A stretch of 64,000 nucleotides of DNA, from assembly GCA_030374805.1 (NCBI GenBank), contig JARGSG010000053.1:124001-188000 (forward strand), given 5' to 3'. Shown piece after piece: positions 31,248 to 41,448 of this stretch (position 1 is the stretch's first letter; the number at the start of each line of letters is the position of its first letter). The DNA is from Gracilaria gracilis (lineage: Eukaryota > Rhodophyta > Florideophyceae > Gracilariales > Gracilariaceae). Under the pieces are notes generated by a model, which had not been told where the DNA came from, made no database searches, and was given only the letters and a program-made list of their open reading frames with translations. The translations under genes and the position numbers were made by a program.

Positions 31248-31347
31248 TGCAACGCTGTACATCCTCGAATCCGAGATTCGAGACGGGGGCCGCCAGGACA
31301 GATGCAGCATGTATGTACGCAAACGTCGTTGCGGAGGAAGGTAAGTG
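31248..31347. repeat. Dispersed segment shared with 62630-62713
   Basis: TGCAACGCTGTACATCCTCG continuing through AATCCGAGATTCGAGAC, and then CGTTGCGGAGGAAGGTAAGTG, match the second locus closely with a small length difference between. Both keep GGTAAGTG, a good 5' splice-site match. It may be a duplicated exon edge or a short interspersed repeat. Confidence 0.5.
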
Positions 31348-31943
31348 GGAACAGAGTACGACTCGTTTTAGAATAATAGTAAGACAGAGTTGTGGATAGA
31401 GCTTCCAGAGATAAACCATATGAGCAGTTTCTTTTAATATATTTTCTAGGACACGCAGAAATTGTTTTATTGAACAGTTTTGACGCGATATGGCAGAAGA
31501 TGCTCTTCCCGACGGCGCTATCGCCAGGTCTAACTTCGCCCTTCGTCGGTGCTTCGTCCATCCATCCGTTGTGCTTCTGTGCAACATACTTCTGTTAGAT
31601 TGCTTCAAAACTTTCCGCTCAACCCACCCTGGGAACAGTACATCTCTTGTGGAGATTGCTGAATGCTTTGAGTTGTGCTCAAAAGCATGGTGACTAGGCA
31701 TGGCAGTCTGCCCCTCCCCAATTTCCAGACACTAAAGATCTTCCGCAGAAATGCGTCTACTTCAGCGACAATAATAGATCGATTTGTCGGTATTTGACGA
31801 GAAGCAGACAAATGCGGAGGTAGGTCTAATGAAGATGAGACACATGTATGCGTGTGTGACGTGGCACCCCGAGCGCGCTCTTTGCATTTTGAATTCAAAC
31901 TGTCCTGAAGTGGCAGGAATATCAGCACAACCACACAAATCAA

Positions 31944-32247
31944 TCAATGCAGCCGAAGCTCACGCCCATCCACTGCCCGAACTTGTTCCCGTCGACAGCA
32001 ACAAGCGCTACCACCCTTAGAACAACACACAAACTCCGAGGCCTTCCAGTCCAGGCGGAGGGGCGTTCTGGAACAGAGATTGCAGTGAAAGGCTCCGCAA
32101 TAGAAACCCGTGTCTGCACTGCGAGGTGCGCACACAAGAGGCGCCCGTCAGCCCCAGCGCCTCACCCGTGCGTTGAACGCACGTGACACGCCCGTCTGGC
32201 ACGCTCGAGTCCGACGAGCAGAATGTGTCCGGGTGCTCATCACACAC
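31944..32247 (-). pseudogene. Possible cysteine-rich protein with one frameshift
   Basis: Two minus-strand frames join at GGGTTTCTATTGC, where one extra C shifts the register. The first reads ASCVRTSQCRHGF and the other continues YCGAFHCNLCSRT and later VCC and ACCC. The spacing of cysteines across the break is regular enough to suggest a former secreted cysteine-rich module, but no signal peptide is visible and I know no family match. Confidence 0.3.
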
Positions 32248-32372
32248 GCCATAACAGTGGGGAGGATCTCGCCATTCGAGCAGCAGACAATTCTAGAAAA
32301 GTTCGGTGAAAGTTTGTATTTATATTTAGTTTTTGGCACAATTCGAATGATTTGGTAGTCCAAACGGAAATA

Positions 32373-34385
32373 CAGTACAGTCGACCCCACGCTATAGTGC
32401 ACCCCCGTGTCAAAGCCCCTACGAGTGCACTACAGAGAGAGTGCACTCTAGAGTGTTTACTGCCAGAACTCGGACAACTTTGTCTGTCTTTGTCGCTCCA
32501 TTGCCCTCCGCGTCGAAATGTTCAGCACCTCCCTCTTCGCTACGCGAAGCAAATGCCCAAATCTATCCAGCTCGCAGTCCGTGGCCAACCTCTCGAGCGA
32601 GGCAAACATTTTCGAGATCACACCTGAACTAGGGACTGGTTTAACCACTGCAACAGCATCAATCGTAGAGTGTGTTAGTCTCTCTTTCTCTTCCTCATTA
32701 TCATTACTGTTTTCCAATAAAGCTTCATTAACTAAGTCTTCACAAACATCTTCTAACATTGCTCCTTGCACATCCGGGTTATCTTCGATATTAACCCAAC
32801 GAATGACGTCCTCGTTGCAAACATTATCCAACAAAGTATCTGTTTGACCCTCCTTGCTTGCACAAATCCGCAATGTCTTGAACGCAGTACATAAATCTTC
32901 CTCCAAACATTCTTGCTTCCTAGACTGCAACAAATTCTGTTTGCCATAGACAGCCCTCCATATCAGAGCGAACCGTTTGTGGTAGTAACTCTGATTTTAT
33001 CCAGCATCGAATAACCGTCCTTTTGCTGACAGCCTCCCAAGCCTTCACTACTAGTTCCATTGCATCTAATAAATGAGGTTCATGACCCTCAGCCAAACCT
33101 TTAGTCCCGGCCGTCATATTTTTTGCAAGTTCTCTACGCTGATCACGATCTTCGAAAGACCATATGATTTCGTTCAAAAGAAGATGACGATACCGCACTT
33201 TAAGTGCGGCGATAACACCGCAATCCATAGGTTGAAAGAGCGCAGTGCAGTTCGGAGGCAGGTTAAATATAGTTACCTGATCCCTGTTATCCTTCAAATC
33301 TCCGTGAGCAGAGCAATTATCCATGATGAGAGCGACATCTGAGTTTGTATGCTTCCTGACAATGGGCAAAAAGACGGTGTAGAACCATTTCCTAAATGTC
33401 GGTTCGTCCGACCACGCATTCTTCTGTGAGAAGTATGGGAGGGGAGGGGTTTGTTTTCGAAAACATCGCGGCTCTTTTGAGGATCCGATGACTGCCACCG
33501 GGAGCTTTAACGTTCCCGTGGCATTGGTACAAATGAAACCGGTGGTACGGTCCTTTGCCTTCATATTTTTGGTGCCTCGCACCGTTTTCCTGTTCTCAGT
33601 CTGCAAAATGTATGTCCGTCTAGGTAACAACCTGTAGAAAACTCCTGTTTCATCGACGTTAAAGATGTTGTTAGGGTCAAACGCACTCAATTGTTGACGT
33701 AATGTTGAGATATCTCCCGCCACTTTCAGCACATCGACGCTGCCAGCCTGACCATGAAGAGAAACAGACCTAAGGTTGTGCCTAATGACAAATTTCTGAA
33801 CCCAACCATTTGATGCTTTGAAATCTTGGATCGCAGCGCAAAGCGTCTCGTTGTTGCTCTGCATAAGGTGGTGATGGATCTGTTGCGCTTTTACCTGTAT
33901 AACGCTTGCTGTTACGGGCATTTTCATTGCTCGGGCGGCGGAAAGAAAGTGCAGAAGCCTTTGCTCAATTTCTGGGTACTTTGCAGGTCGTTGACGAAAG
34001 CAATTGAGTGTGCGACTCTGTTCGTCGAGTGACTGAATGCTGTGCGCGCGCTTTTTGATGTTGTAAACCGTACGGCGGGAAACATTGTACTTGCGAACAA
34101 TGCCGTCTACTGTCGTCCCAGTACTGAGTTCATTGGTTATCTGCAGCTTTGTAGACTGCTTGAGTTGGGTTCGTTTCTTTTGGATGGGAGACATGTTGTG
34201 GAAAGAGCTGTTTCGATTCTTGACGCTTGGTTTGCTCAAGAGCTTTAACAGCTTCATGCCGCAATGGATATGACAGGTGTACAAATTGACACGTGTTTGC
34301 TTTCGTGCCATGCCAATTTCAGTGCACTGCAAGGGATGTGCACTGTCCCAGGGGTGCACTATAACGCGTATACTCCTCTGTACTG
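32373..34385 (-). mobile_element. Pogo/Tigger DNA transposon
   Basis: 2013 bp between TA dinucleotides at 32371-32372 and 34386-34387. The ends are CAGTACAGTCGACC on the left and, reversed, CAGTACAGAGGAGT on the right, sharing TATAGTGCACCCC about 20 bp inside. The transposase lies on the minus strand. The right end is nearly the same as that of the MITE at 8143-8370. Confidence 0.9.
32457..34311 (-). pseudogene. Pogo/Tigger transposase (CENP-B HTH plus DDE_1), one frameshift
   Basis: Starts within the element at ATG 34311, 34257 or 34194; upstream codons would lie in the TIR. The N-terminus has a psq-type HTH (NVSRRTVYNIKKRA) and then a CENP-B-type second HTH. The catalytic acids are all present: FNVDETGVFYR, LIMDNCSAHG and LFQPMDCGVIAALK. 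The frame ends at TAG near 32920. The acidic tail and typical C-terminus (RQTKLSEFWQ) continue in another register down to 32457. A small indel near 32935 accounts for this. The core enzyme may still fold, but the tail would be lost. Confidence 0.85.
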
Positions 34386-34387
34386 TA

Positions 34388-35110
34388 TTGTAGTATTGCT
34401 CTGTTTGGGACAAATTTGGATTCCACTACGGTTTGTCCCGAAATTATCTGCTAAGCAATGCTTGATTCTTTTCGTTGCATTTTAATTTGTTGGTATTGTA
34501 GTGATCTAATGTAGGGCTTGTCTCCAGAAAGAACGGAAAATGCGCCGTGTGACATGGCGCATTTTTTTAAAAACTTTTATTGCACCACAATTACTTTTTT
34601 CGAAAGAAAAGAGGGTGTTCTAAATATAAGCGGTACATTTCAAGGGTGTACCAAGTTGTAGTTTTGAACTGCCTAAAAACAGCTTGTTGCGCCTTTAACA
34701 TAGGTTTGCTTTCAGAAAAGGCCATGATTAGCTCTACATTAGCTCAGCCCGTTTGTTAGTAGGAGCTGTGTTATGAATCTAAGCTGTGAAATCTATTTGC
34801 TTTGAACTGTCTCTAGCCATCATGCGAACCCAGTCAGCATTTTGGAGGACGAGAAATGCTTCTTGCTTCACCCGTATTTGCTAAGTTCTACTATCCAACA
34901 CCTCATTGTCTTTTCTAGACAATTGGGCAAAAAGCTACAAATTAGGTTCGATAAGAGTTGCGCTTTTCGGTTGTGTAGGTGGTTGATAGTTTGTGCTGAT
35001 TGTGGACTTCATTACAAGTGCATGGGCGTTACGTCATGGTAAACCTGTGCGACATGATTCCCGTTTTGTCTCCCGTCTGTCGCCGAAACTGTTTTTGGAA
35101 TTGGATAGCT
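34388..35110. other. Spacer with one hairpin
   Basis: AT-rich. AAATGCGCC (34538-34546) pairs with GGCGCATTT (34556-34564) around a 9-base loop and is followed by T-rich DNA. No gene supported. Confidence 0.5.
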
Positions 35111-35620
35111 CTAAGCCGGTGAGAAACAAGTATTGCACCAAATAAAAGCTGTGACAGAGATCACTCCGATACCAAGCCATATAGAGTAGAGCACTACTGC
35201 CACCACCGAAAACGACTTTCTACTGCTGTGAAACTGAACGAGTGTTTTGCAGTCCTCGTCCCGTCTAAGCGCCTCACTCCTTTCCTGCCCCGCGGCATCA
35301 CTACCGTGACGGTCAAAGTCTGAGTCGAAAGTGCAAGAAAATCTGTAATAACAGGTCACGTTTTCACCCTTTGTGAAATCCATGAATCCTTCCCTATCTG
35401 CAAAAGCAGATGCTTCGAACGGAAGATCGTTTTCGTCCTGGGGGATAACTAAGACGCGGTATCTGTTGTTGGAAAACACGCGTTGTATCTCGCATGTTCC
35501 CGGAGAAAGAAATGGTACTCCCAGAAGCTGCAGCAACAAAAGTACGAATGGGACACAGAAAAGCAATAGAAAAAAAAAGATCTGTGTGAAAGCAGTAACG
35601 CAGAAGACGGTCTTGGACAT
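35111..35620 (-). CDS. Two-pass membrane protein of unknown function
   Basis: 169 codons from ATG 35620. A first hydrophobic helix is near residues 7-34 (TAFTQIFFFLLLFCVPFVLL) and a second near 140-163 (VVAVVLYSIWLGIGVISVTA). Between them is a hydrophilic loop of about 100 residues with several cysteines (CEIQ, CYYRFSC, DCKT) and one NVTC glycosylation site. The tail is short (WCNTCFSPA). This topology, both termini inside and a disulfide-bonded outer loop, resembles channel beta subunits or tetraspan-like fragments, but I find no sequence motif to prove a family. A TATTTAT lies about 25 bp upstream on the minus strand. An intact frame with two clean helices makes a real gene likely. Confidence 0.55.
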   Translation of the reverse strand: MSKTVFCVTAFTQIFFFLLLFCVPFVLLLLQLLGVPFLSPGTCEIQRVFSNNRYRVLVIPQDENDLPFEASAFADREGFMDFTKGENVTCYYRFSCTFDSDFDRHGSDAAGQERSEALRRDEDCKTLVQFHSSRKSFSVVAVVLYSIWLGIGVISVTAFIWCNTCFSPA

Positions 35621-37908
35621 AATGTTGGTCGAAGGAGAAGCGATAAATAGTTGGCGGCAGTCGAAGTTCAGTATCTAATCGATTTGAGTGCCACAGGCCG
35701 GCGTTTCGATGGCGTGCTCCGAGGGCCGGGGCCCTGCCCTCCTCGCTTTTTGTCATGGATTGTCATGCTCTTAAGACAGAGCGAAGAAAATGTCTCTCAA
35801 GCAGAATCGAGACTTCCCGTACACCTGCAGCGTAGAACTCACTCACATTGTTGCCGTTGATGCACTGGCAGTTGCTGGATATTCCCTTCGCACCTGCTCC
35901 GAATTGACGGCTTGGCTGCCTCGTTATTTTACTCCAGTTGACAGAACAGTTGCAATTGCTTTACATACACATGAGCACTATCTATGGAATGAAAATGATG
36001 GTCCATCTGTAGGAGCGCCAGAGTCACCATTGTGGCGACGACGGTGGAAGGGCGGTTTCCGCTTTGGGGGCGACGATATCGGCGGTGGTTGAAGCGGCGC
36101 ATGGGGAGTGGACAACTAAATGAGCTCGTTGCGTGTCGGCCAGCTGCGCGCCTTGAACACCAAAGATCCGCATTTCGTCGCAATGAGCGCAGCTCGCGGA
36201 GAGATGGCGCCTACACACGCAGGACGACAGCAATGAGCCATTGCGGCGTGTCCACGCTAACCAATGAAGGTGATAGAGTTTATTACTCGTACAAAAAGTT
36301 ACTCTAGTTTCACTTTTTGATAGTTTTATTTGCAAAAATAGATGTTTGGTTTTGCTGACAACTATTGAATTAGAGGAAAGAAAAAGTGAAGGTTGAGAGC
36401 AGGACTTGAACAATTCGATGCGTGTACACGTCGTTGTTTTGTTGATGGAGTTGATGTTGTCAGTTTCTGAAGGTGAAAGAACACTCAATTCGAAGAGGAG
36501 AGAACACGGCGACCTCGTCAAAATGTGACCACATTATACTGATAACGAAGGTGAATGGACTCGGCAGCGCACAGCGGTTGAAAAGTGGGGGGGGGGGGGG
36601 GGAGAATGAACTACAAACAAATGGATGTGGAATGCTGACAAAGCTCCGTGGGCCCTACCATAGGCGTTAGGATGTGCCCAATGAACCAGACGATGGGGGT
36701 CACGTTTCCTTACTCGCACCACGCCGATGTGAGCGAGTGCTCGTTGGACACGAGTCTTGTCATACGACAATAACTTCGGGACAGGCTGAGACAGTTGAGC
36801 AAGTCTGTAAGTGGAGTAATTGGTGGTAAGCACCGTGCTCTTCGATTAGAAATCTGGTAGGGCCTACACATACGTGTACTGTGCTCATTTGTTACTGACG
36901 TAAGAGCGCTTACGGTTGAAATGTTGGTACAGAAAGCTGACGCCCACGGTGTGGCGAGTCGCCACGCCACTGGCGACTGAGATTTGGTGCGAAAACTGTA
37001 CGTGTACTTGCTGTATTTGTGCACGCCAGTGGTCATCATCATGGTGATGACGTCACGCCTGATCTCCATTTCTGAGCTGAAGAACGTGAAGCAAACATGC
37101 GTCCAACGAAGGAACCTTTCCACCTTCCGAGGTGGACGACGCTCCTTTCATTGTCCGACCTTAACTCTCGATGATACGATTAGACTTAATATATTAACTT
37201 GCTTTATTCCTCGCTAATTTCACTGCATCTATTGTAATCTAAGTGGAGCTTGTTTCTTTTCCAACACGGTTTCCCGTTCCAGTTAACCTCCGACCATCAT
37301 TTCTAGTACATAACGTTTCACTTCGAAGCTCCAAGAATCACATATTGCAGTAACGCGTGAGCAGCTTCGTCTTCGAATTCACTGTAACATTATTTCAGCC
37401 TCCTATTCACTGACAGAGCATCACAAATTGCATTCGAATTGTTCACCATCCCACGTCAAGCGTCACTCTTTGACCTCGAATTCAATGATTTTCAGCACCA
37501 TCGAAGCTCCGTTGCCCGAAAAAAGCTATCAAAACGATGGAGCTGATCTTCAGTCACGTCATACGAGCGTCCAAACCCTCCACTCATCCATCCCGCTCTG
37601 CAACCTCGTCCGCAGACGTCACACATCCAGAGTCAACACTCAGTTTCAGACATTTTCAAAGCAGTACTTAAGGCACGTTCTCAGCACCCGATGATGCGAG
37701 AACCTTTCTGGTCGCAGCCCCCCGACGCCAGATACCCGCATCTTCGCACAAGCATTCGCCATCGCTGTGTTAGCCGTTTTCTTCTTCTTCTGCGTCGTTC
37801 TCCATCCACTCGCAGTTCAAGAGTTAAGGGGGCTGCCACTCTGGTCGCATCGCATTGCTTCCCGGAGTACCAGTTTTTTTTACCGCACACCGCCACGACA
37901 TCTGCGGT
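35621..37908. other. Non-coding region with duplicated segment and G run
   Basis: It contains copy 1 of a segmental duplication (from about 35995), a run of 16 G at 36587-36602 and TGACGTCA at 37048-37055. Open frames on both strands are short and lack domains. The last 700 bp before the SR-like gene are promoter candidates, with no clear TATA box. Confidence 0.5.
35995..37110. repeat. Segmental duplication, copy 1
   Basis: Two blocks match 40865-41430 in the same order and orientation: 35995-36245 (for example CAATGAGCGCAGCTCGCGG) and about 36945-37110 (TGTACTTGCTGTA, GCACGCC, ATCTCCATTTCTGAGCTGAA). The sequence between the blocks is about 0.5 kb longer here than in copy 2. Confidence 0.7.
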
Positions 37909-38607
37909 ATGGTGGAACTTATTTTTTCGAAGGGGGACGAGGTCTTCATGACCGACCCCGGGGTGGATTTGGAGCTTGTGTGTGGGGAGGCGGGGGCAGA
38001 CGGATACATTCCTGTCCCCATGGATAGATGGGAGAGGCGAAACGAGGCGGCGCACGAACGGCTCACACCCCCTCCGAGTCCCTCCGCCGAATCGGACAAA
38101 GTTTATGTCGACGAGGGGGGGGATGTGCTAATGACAATGCCGTGGCTCCCGCTAGAGGTGATTGAGCACCTGGCGGGCAGCAAGGGGTACCGCTCTGTGC
38201 CCCTCGTGCGATGGCTCCGGCGAAGAAGCCGAAGCCGGAGTAACTCGCCCAGGATCGCCTCTCCGAGATCGCCTCAGCCAGCCTCCCGCCATGGCAGCCC
38301 AGGCGGGAGGGACTCTCATTCTCCGCGCTCGCCTTTGCGCGCCACTGGCGGCATTAGGAAGCCCGTCGCTTCCAACAAACTCCTCCTCCGCGGCATCTCA
38401 AGCCAAATGTTCAGCACGAACAAGCTGCTGTCCATGCTGGCGCGAGAGAAAGTCGACATCGTTGGAATGAACTTGTATGGAAAGCGAGGGCCCCAAGATG
38501 AGGCGAGCGCGGAGGTGAAGTTCGCCACCCGCGAGGGGGCGCAACAAGTATACGATAATCAAGAAGTATACTGGCTGGAGGAGGCGATCACGGTCACGGA
38601 GGTTTAG
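37909..38607 (+). CDS. SR-like protein with duplicated N-terminal module and RRM-like C-terminus
   Basis: 232 codons from ATG 37909. Residues 1-110 contain two tandem copies of a roughly 35-residue module, first GDEVFMTDPGVDLELV to GYIPVPMDRW and second GDVLMTMPWLPLEVIE to GYRSVPLVRW. The shared core is G-D-x-V-x-M-T-x-P, L-E-[LV]-[VI], A-G-x-x-G-Y-x-x-V-P-x-x-R-W. An Arg/Ser-rich stretch follows (RRRSRSRSNSPR, SPRSPQPASR, HSPRSP). The last 75 residues (KLLLRGI, NKLLSMLARE, AEVKFATREGAQQVY) have the beta-alpha-beta look of an RRM-type or related fold. A nuclear RNA-binding or splicing role is inferred from the RS region only. Confidence 0.6.
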   Translation: MVELIFSKGDEVFMTDPGVDLELVCGEAGADGYIPVPMDRWERRNEAAHERLTPPPSPSAESDKVYVDEGGDVLMTMPWLPLEVIEHLAGSKGYRSVPLVRWLRRRSRSRSNSPRIASPRSPQPASRHGSPGGRDSHSPRSPLRATGGIRKPVASNKLLLRGISSQMFSTNKLLSMLAREKVDIVGMNLYGKRGPQDEASAEVKFATREGAQQVYDNQEVYWLEEAITVTEV

Positions 38608-39384
38608 ATAGGATGGCCTGGTTGTGTTGTGAGTCCACCAGTTGTGCACCTGTTTTCCCTTCGCTTGGGATACAGGATATTGAAGTGAGCAGACTGGTCG
38701 GAAGGTTGTAGGGAGTTGATAGAATTGTACAAATGATGTAAAGTATGTCAAACCAAATGTATTTGTTGCGGTATCTCTCCCTTTCCCCTGAGCTCCAAAG
38801 TTTTGTAGAGCAAGCCTTTTCTTGTGAAGTCATCGCTCCGTACATCATGCCATGCAGCGTCCCTGAGATTTTGGGATATAACGTAAAAGTCATATACATC
38901 ATACTATCAGAAGCAGAATTGACATTTCACACGAAAGCGGAAAAACACAACGGAGATGTAGGTTGCCACAGCAGGAGGTGTACGTTGGCTGTTGGAGGCG
39001 CAATGATGAAGTAGCGGGCCATTACGCTTCTGAACAAGAGTCGGAGGAGGGACGGAGAAGCAGCAGCAGCAGTATGCGGAAGGGTGTGGAATTCAATGTG
39101 TACAATATGCTCGCTCACTTGTTTACGAGATGCTCTCTGCTTGACCTCCAATGCAATACCGACGTAGAAAGACGTTTCGCGGAGAGAGGGCGACGGTGCG
39201 CGCGGACGATAGTGCTGGGCTTCGCTTCGGTGGTTTGAGGAACAGGTTGAGGGTGGTGTGGGAGTGGCGGGGCGTTGTGGACAAAGAGAGGTTCATCCAT
39301 CGCGGTGGCGGCGGCGACGGCGCCAGCTTCAGCTGGGGGTAGCGACAGTGATGTGCTCACCGTTTATTGGTGCGCGTGAAAGAA

Positions 39385-39406
39385 TGACGTCACCCATATG
39401 ACGTCA
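39385..39406. promoter_or_regulatory. Paired CRE-like palindromes
   Basis: TGACGTCA at 39385-39392 and again at 39399-39406, 14 bp from centre to centre. These are canonical CREB/ATF-type bZIP sites. No firm gene starts immediately next to them. Confidence 0.4.
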
Positions 39407-40864
39407 CGGGAGTGGATGACAAGTGACTGGCGCACTTGCAATTAACGAGAGAAACACAAATTTTTACTTCATCACCTCAAAGATTCAAAACCAATTTCAA
39501 ACGATCTCCGATCTCTCAAACGCTCCTCTTCACACCTCCGCCCCAATCGCCACACTGCTAAACGGCCCCTGCCTATCACCACACAACCGACCATGTGAAA
39601 CTATCTGGCGGCGCCTCCATGTCGAACTGCACCTCGCTTGAGGCGCTCGCCGCCACGCTTGCCGCCTGCTTCTCCAACGTCTCAGCAGCAGCCGACGATA
39701 CCTCCAAGCTGCGGTGCAGCGGCAGTCGAAGGTCTACTACCGGCGGCGTCTCCATCGCTTGCGGCGCCGATGCGTCAATTCGTCACGTTCCATCCATGAG
39801 CTCATACACATGAGCTGTTCTTATAGCGTCGATTATTGAAGGCTGAACGAATGGCGGCGGCAAAGCAGTCGGTGGCGGCACATCCAATTGTCCACCAACC
39901 TGTTCCCCGTCAACTTCCGCTTGAAGGGCTTTGCTGGCGCTTGCAGTGACATGTCGCCAGTTTTGCGACGTTGGTAAGCGAGTCTCGTGCCCCGTCTGCG
40001 CAATCTCAGCGCTACAGTGCGCTTCTTCGCGCACGTCTGGAACAGCTGGTGGCGCATCCTGTGGCGTTACTTCCGCTTCGTTCGCCAGAGTTTCTCGTCG
40101 GCGCCGGGGTCGTTCCCGCATCTCTTGTTGATGGCGTTCACGCCGACGCCTGTACTCCAGCGTGGCGGGTCAACGACATCGCTGTGGGTCGACGGACTCG
40201 TAGCAACAGCAGGGGGCACGGGATATGTTTGAAAGGCTTCCACATTGCTTTCGTCTACTGGGCGACGACGCCAAGCGAGTTGATCTGCGGTGCTCAGCTC
40301 TGCTTCAGTTGCAGTGCGTTTGCAGCCTCGCCGCGAAGATTACAGCCCGGCAAAAGAAGACACGTGATGAGCGTCTTGCTCAAGGCTCTCGGAAACCTGT
40401 GCATTGCGCTCGGTGGTTCGGTGACGTCGGGAAGTAGGGTGTGAGTGGCCCCCATTTTGGAGTTGAGCAGCTGTTTGGTTGACGGCGGCGGGAGTCGAGA
40501 GCAACACTGCAGTTGGCGGTGCAGCGCCAGCTTTGTTATCGTTCCCGGCACCTCGAGGGCGTCGACGAGCAACCGGGTGCAGGATATGCAGCTCTGCTTC
40601 CTCCGCACTGCGTTTTCGGGCGCGGGTCACGAATGAAGGCGAAGCGGCGTTGGTGCGCGGTAAAGAGCGCGACATGTTCATATCTGCTGCCATGCGCTCC
40701 TCCGTGGGGCGATGCAGCGTGGGTGGAAGCGTTGATTTGAACGCTGGATGTCAAGGGCGGCGTTGAAAGGCCCGCTGCGCCTTTGAAAGTGATTGGAGGT
40801 AGGAAGAAAGAAACGAATGAACGAATGCGGTTAACACGTGAAAGGCAGATGCTGCGAGCGCTGC

Positions 40865-41430
40865 TTACGTAGGGTGGGATGAGGCCTCGGCTGGAGCAGC
40901 GCCAGCGTCATTGCGACGACGGTGCAAGCGGCTGTATCCGGTTCGGGGGAGACGGAAGGGGCGGCGGCTGAAGCGGAACGTGCAGAGTGGGTAACTTGTT
41001 GACGTTGTTGCGTGTCCGTAGGCTGTGCTCGCCTTGAACACGAAAGCTCCGCATCTCTCTCACACGCAATGAGCGCAGCTCGCGGGGAGATGACGACAAC
41101 ACACAGCAATGAGTCATTAGATAAAATATGACGTGTCGGGCCAGCGACGTGCGGCTTCCTCCGACCTACGCACGTTTTCGTCAGTGCAAGTCGCAGCTCC
41201 GTAGATGATGAATCTCCCAGCCGAACACTACTATCATAAATGCAACCCAGGGGTAAGACGCCACAGTCGTGCAGGTGTAAGCAGTACTGTAATCATATGC
41301 AGCTTGTGAATGAGAATTGGTGCAATAGCTGTACCTGCTGTACTCGTGCACGCCTGCCAATGGTCACCATGAATACGGTGGCCTCACGGCCAATCTCCAT
41401 TCCTGGGCTGAAGAACAAATCAGGGAAGAG
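40865..41430. repeat. Segmental duplication, copy 2
   Basis: Counterpart of 35995-37110. Block 1 is at about 40865-41115 and block 2 at about 41290-41430. It ends within 20 bp of the pogo element inserted at 41449. Confidence 0.7.
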
Positions 41431-41448
41431 CGGTAAATGGCATAGCTA

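Larger units (their letters stand above)
30996..32370. other. Region with repeat fragments, no intact gene
   Basis: It begins with a short purine repeat (GAAGGGGAGCAAA twice at about 31030-31060). It carries a segment shared with 62.6 kb and a GC-rich block at 31950-32250 with a broken cysteine-rich frame. Frames of 100-190 codons on the minus strand at 30992-31701 are not supported by any domain. Confidence 0.45.
38608..41446. other. Region without firm genes, includes duplication copy 2
   Basis: 38608-39380 shows nothing clear. 39.6-40.75 kb is GC-rich with long low-complexity frames in several registers. The best is a 117-codon minus-strand frame at 40340-40693 (ATG start, Ala/Arg-rich, nuclear-localisation-like RRRPRG) that could continue, after a shift, into 39783-40121. 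I do not call it a gene. Confidence 0.4.

Noticed and set aside
39783-40693. Minus-strand alanine/arginine-rich gene
   Set aside because: Open frames exist in several registers because the region is GC-rich; no domain, and a frame change would be needed.
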